Source: DAOUJI01 sp965237875 (GTDB taxonomy: Bacteria > Chloroflexota > Dehalococcoidia > Lucifugimonadales > JAGWBF01). Taken from it: DNA of 64,000 nt. The stretch spans positions 620,001 through 684,000 of the forward strand of contig CBDEGP010000001.1 of NCBI GenBank assembly GCA_965237875.1. The letters run 5' to 3'. Positions 61,844-64,000 of the stretch are shown here, piece after piece. The stretch's first letter is position 1. Every line of letters begins with the position of its first letter. The notes under the pieces are model-generated. The model did not search any database and was not told the DNA's origin. It saw only the letters and a program-made list of their open reading frames with translations. A program made the position numbers and the translations under genes.

Positions 61844-62431
61844 ATGTCGAAACTCTCCTACAACACAGTCCTGGTCATTTTCCTGGCTGTCGCAGCGATA
61901 GCGGCCCTATCGGGCGGAATCGCCCTGGTCGTCGTCCAGAACAACTCCTCCGACGGCGCTGTAGAGATCGCCCTGCCGACCTTGACCCCAACGCCTGAAC
62001 TCAAGGTTTACGTAAGCGGTTCGGTGACGTCGCCCGGGGTCTATGCGTTGGCGCCCGGCGACCGTGTGGAAGATGCCCTTGAAGCAGCCGGAGGTCCCGC
62101 CGAGGGCGCCGACTTGGACTGCGTCAACCTGGCCCTGAGGGTGAAAGACGAAGGACGCTACCACTTCCCCGATGCAGCGGAAGAGTGCAGGCCCGCCTCG
62201 GACGGGCCCGACGGCGAGGAGGACAATCGGGCCGGACTCATAGACCTGAACACAGCTTCTGTGGATGAGCTGAAAGAGCTGCCGGGCATAGGGGACGTCA
62301 AAGCTGGCGCTATCATCAGCCACCGGGAGCTCAACGGGCCCTTCACCGACATCCAGGAAGCGATGGACGTGAAGGGCATCGGCCCAGCCACCTTCAACGG
62401 CATTCGGGAGCTCATCACGGCGGGTCCCTAA
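61844..62431 (+). CDS. comEA: ComEA-like DNA-binding competence protein (SLBB + HhH)
   Basis: 195 aa from ATG 61844 (GTG 61820 is possible). An N-terminal membrane anchor (VLVIFLAVAAIAALSGGIALVVV) is followed by an SLBB domain (ELKVYVSGSVTSPGVYALAPGDR) and a C-terminal double helix-hairpin-helix (DLNTASVDELKELPGIGDVKA and MDVKGIGPATFNGIRELI). This is the exact ComEA layout, a receptor for DNA in natural transformation. It is divergent from ilvE. No ComEC is visible in the window. Confidence 0.92.
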   Translation: MSKLSYNTVLVIFLAVAAIAALSGGIALVVVQNNSSDGAVEIALPTLTPTPELKVYVSGSVTSPGVYALAPGDRVEDALEAAGGPAEGADLDCVNLALRVKDEGRYHFPDAAEECRPASDGPDGEEDNRAGLIDLNTASVDELKELPGIGDVKAGAIISHRELNGPFTDIQEAMDVKGIGPATFNGIRELITAGP

Positions 62432-62530
62432 CCGGCGGCTCTCCCTCCGACGGGACGAGAGCTTTGTGTAACCCTTCGGCGTTCCCCGCGCACAGCCCCG
62501 TTCACCCCCATCTCAATTTTCCCTCGTCAA

Positions 62531-62651
62531 GAGACCTTTGCATTACTTTCGTCATACCGGCGAAAGCCGGTATCCAGGGCCTCCCCTGAAGCTGGGAGAC
62601 GCCCTCACCCCAACCCTCTCTCGGAGGGAGAGGGGGTTGTGCAAAGGTCTC
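62531..62651. repeat. MITE-like repeat with 12-bp terminal inverted repeats
   Basis: GAGACCTTTGCA (62531-62542) and TGCAAAGGTCTC (62640-62651) are perfect 12-bp inverted ends of a 121-bp element. Inside are two nested stems: CCGGC-GAAA-GCCGG (near 62561) and CTCTCTCGGAGGGAGAG-like sequence (near 62615). No coding capacity. A partial relative is at 18934. The following 62652-62865 stretch has no supported gene and should hold the promoter of the sigma factor gene. Confidence 0.7.
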
Positions 62652-62865
62652 AAGACCGAGATTCTCCCGGACTGCAGGCTATTGACCCCTTGTGGCTTTG
62701 CTCACCGCGCGAAGCTATACAGTCTGTCGGCGTGGGCGATATACTGGACCATATCGTTAGACGTGGGTGCAGTCTTGCCTTCCGGACCATCGGCGAATCC
62801 AGAGAGCTGTCTGGTGCGTATTAACCAGCGCACGAGGCCGGCGTCTCCAGGTTTAAGAGGCGCAG

Positions 62866-63447
62866 GTGCTTAGCTACGACGACCTCAGGGACGAGCAGCT
62901 CATAACCCTGATCGCCAACGGCGAGAAGGACGCTCTGGAGGTCTTCTATAACCGCTATGCACAGCCGGTCTTCTCGCTGGCCAGGTACATGCTCAGGGAC
63001 CAGTCTCTGGCTGAGGAGGCGACGCAGGACATCTTTCTGAACCTATGGTTGAAGGCGGGGAGCTACAACCCCGACAGGGGCCCTCCCAAGGCGTGGTTCA
63101 TGAGTGTAGCCCACCACCGGGTAATCGACGTCATCAAGTCTCGTAAAAGGAGGCTTCAATCTTCCGACTCGGCGCCCCACGAGCTGCTGGACCTCCATCC
63201 GACCGACGGGGACAGCACGGAGGAAGCGGCGCACCGCAACATTGACAGGGACGAGATTCTGGAGGTCTTGGGGAGGCTCCCGGAGGAACAACGCCGGGTG
63301 CTGGTGATGGCCTATTTCGAAGGTTATTCCCAGTCGGAGATAGCAAACAAGCTGGGAGAGCCATTGGGAACGGTTAAGACCAGGGCAAGGCTGGGAATTC
63401 AGAAACTGAGAGCAGCCATGCAACAAGGAGAAGACGAGCCTGCTTAG
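62866..63447 (+). CDS. ECF-family RNA polymerase sigma factor
   Basis: 193 aa from GTG 62866, with AAGAGG upstream. Region 2 (DALEVFYNRYAQPVFSLARYML to DIFLNLWLKAGSYNPDRGPP) spans residues 22-70, including the core-binding DIFLN.W segment; region 4 (LGRLPEEQRRVLVMAYFEGYSQSEIANKLGEPLGTVKTR in parts) spans 135-180. It has the ECF length and a short linker with acidic residues. It is followed after 12 nt by a zinc-binding anti-sigma gene, so the two form the usual sigma/anti-sigma pair. The stimulus is unknown. Confidence 0.94.
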   Translation: MLSYDDLRDEQLITLIANGEKDALEVFYNRYAQPVFSLARYMLRDQSLAEEATQDIFLNLWLKAGSYNPDRGPPKAWFMSVAHHRVIDVIKSRKRRLQSSDSAPHELLDLHPTDGDSTEEAAHRNIDRDEILEVLGRLPEEQRRVLVMAYFEGYSQSEIANKLGEPLGTVKTRARLGIQKLRAAMQQGEDEPA

Positions 63448-63459
63448 GGCGAACTTGAG

Positions 63460-64000
63460 ATGGACTGCAGCCGCCACGTAGAGGAACTGCTGCCGGGTTA
63501 TGCTCTGAACGCTCTGGACGCGGCGGAAGCCGCCGGAGTCGAGGAGCACCTGGACTCCTGTCTGTCATGCACGGCCGCGTTGCGAGACCAGGTCGAGTCT
63601 GTGACTTTGTTGTCGCAGGCCGCCGTGCTCTCGGCGCCGCCGGACCGGTTGAAGAGTCGTCTACTGGCCCGCATCCCGTCGCCGCCGCGTCGCGAGGCGG
63701 AGCCGGCGGGCGCTTTCGCACAACGATTTTCCTTCGGCTATATCGCCCTTGGCGCCGCAGCCTCGGTGATGATTGTGGCCTTGGCGGCTTTCATAGGCGT
63801 CGCCATAGGGATGTCGAACAAGATTGGGGGCCTGGAGCGGGAGAACGGTCAACTCACCGCCCGCATAGATGAGATGGGCGACATGGATGACAAGCTGGTG
63901 GAGATGACTGAGGAACAACGCTTTATCAGCTATGCTATGGCGGACCCCCACAGCGAAGTTGTGTCCCTGACTGTGGCCCAAGAGTCGCCGTCGGCAAAGG
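63460..64000 (+). CDS. Zinc-binding anti-sigma factor (3' end outside window)
   Basis: Starts at ATG 63460, 12 nt after the sigma gene, and stays open to the window end (180 codons read). The N-terminal anti-sigma domain shows the zinc motif H-x3-C-x2-C in EEHLDSCLSC (near residues 28-37), within LPGYALNALDAAEAAGVEEH. A membrane helix (IALGAAASVMIVALAAFIGV) lies near 95-114, followed by a coiled region and the start of what may be an RskA-type external domain. It likely binds the ECF sigma factor at the membrane and frees it on a signal. Confidence 0.88.
   Translation, partial: MDCSRHVEELLPGYALNALDAAEAAGVEEHLDSCLSCTAALRDQVESVTLLSQAAVLSAPPDRLKSRLLARIPSPPRREAEPAGAFAQRFSFGYIALGAAASVMIVALAAFIGVAIGMSNKIGGLERENGQLTARIDEMGDMDDKLVEMTEEQRFISYAMADPHSEVVSLTVAQESPSAK

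Noticed and set aside
1..64000. CRISPR arrays, rRNA genes or a replication origin
   Set aside because: No regularly spaced repeats, no rRNA sequence and no DnaA-box cluster were noticed anywhere in the window.

Overview
The window is a GC-rich, densely packed bacterial chromosome segment. The gene content suggests a Chloroflexota lineage of the Dehalococcoidia/SAR202 type. The clues are several solute-binding lipoproteins with Thr/Pro-rich linkers after the lipobox Cys, DUF1800 and NHL-propeller proteins, orphan molybdenum hydroxylase large subunits, a UGSC-family selenoprotein, and a T-box-controlled branched-chain amino acid operon. No 16S rRNA is present, so this placement is inference. 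Two genes are broken by single-base frameshifts, either true decay or assembly error.

Layout. (1) 1-7401, minus strand: a complete T-box leader and promoter, then ilvB-ilvN-ilvC-leuA-leuC-leuD (leuD runs off the window), covering valine, isoleucine and leucine synthesis. (2) 7500-9160: a small accessory island with an unknown two-gene pair, a remnant of a pentapeptide-repeat protein, and a DUF433 antitoxin gene whose DUF5615 toxin partner is frameshifted. (3) 9202-15241, minus: a full peptide/nickel-type ABC transporter (binding lipoprotein, two permeases, two ATPases). (4) 15552-18719: a large single-chain restriction-methyltransferase. (5) 19072-26023: a lipoprotein alpha-carbonic anhydrase, a molybdenum hydroxylase subunit with a MoaD-like partner flanked by small palindromic repeats, an IS1380-family insertion sequence, and an APS reductase. 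(6) 26370-39144: a cyclase-family hydrolase, then two DUF1800+NHL cassettes in inverted orientation around a solute-binding lipoprotein, permeases without ATPases, a UGSC selenoprotein with an in-frame TGA and a SECIS-like hairpin, and its conserved neighbour. (7) 39395-44567: a BNR propeller protein, a two-subunit GMC oxidoreductase, tRNA-Leu(CAA) and a zinc-type dehydrogenase. (8) 44706-48303: a glycine betaine/proline-type ABC transporter ending in a strong terminator. (9) 48425-54749: a second molybdenum hydroxylase subunit, a frameshifted SDR, a small membrane protein and a second single-chain restriction-methyltransferase overlapping a ThDP enzyme. (10) 54746-64000: ThDP enzyme, leuS, PAP2 phosphatase, a membrane protein, plsY, ilvE, a ComEA-like protein, a MITE-like repeat, and an ECF sigma factor with its zinc-binding anti-sigma factor.

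How it fits together: leucine metabolism recurs (leuA/C/D, ilvB/N/C/E, leuS, tRNA-Leu, Leu-type T-box). The rest looks like an oligotrophic heterotroph that imports peptides and osmolytes and oxidises organic compounds through molybdenum hydroxylases, GMC, SDR and MDR dehydrogenases. The most notable item is the UGA-encoded selenocysteine gene at 37467-38009, which ordinary gene calling splits in two.
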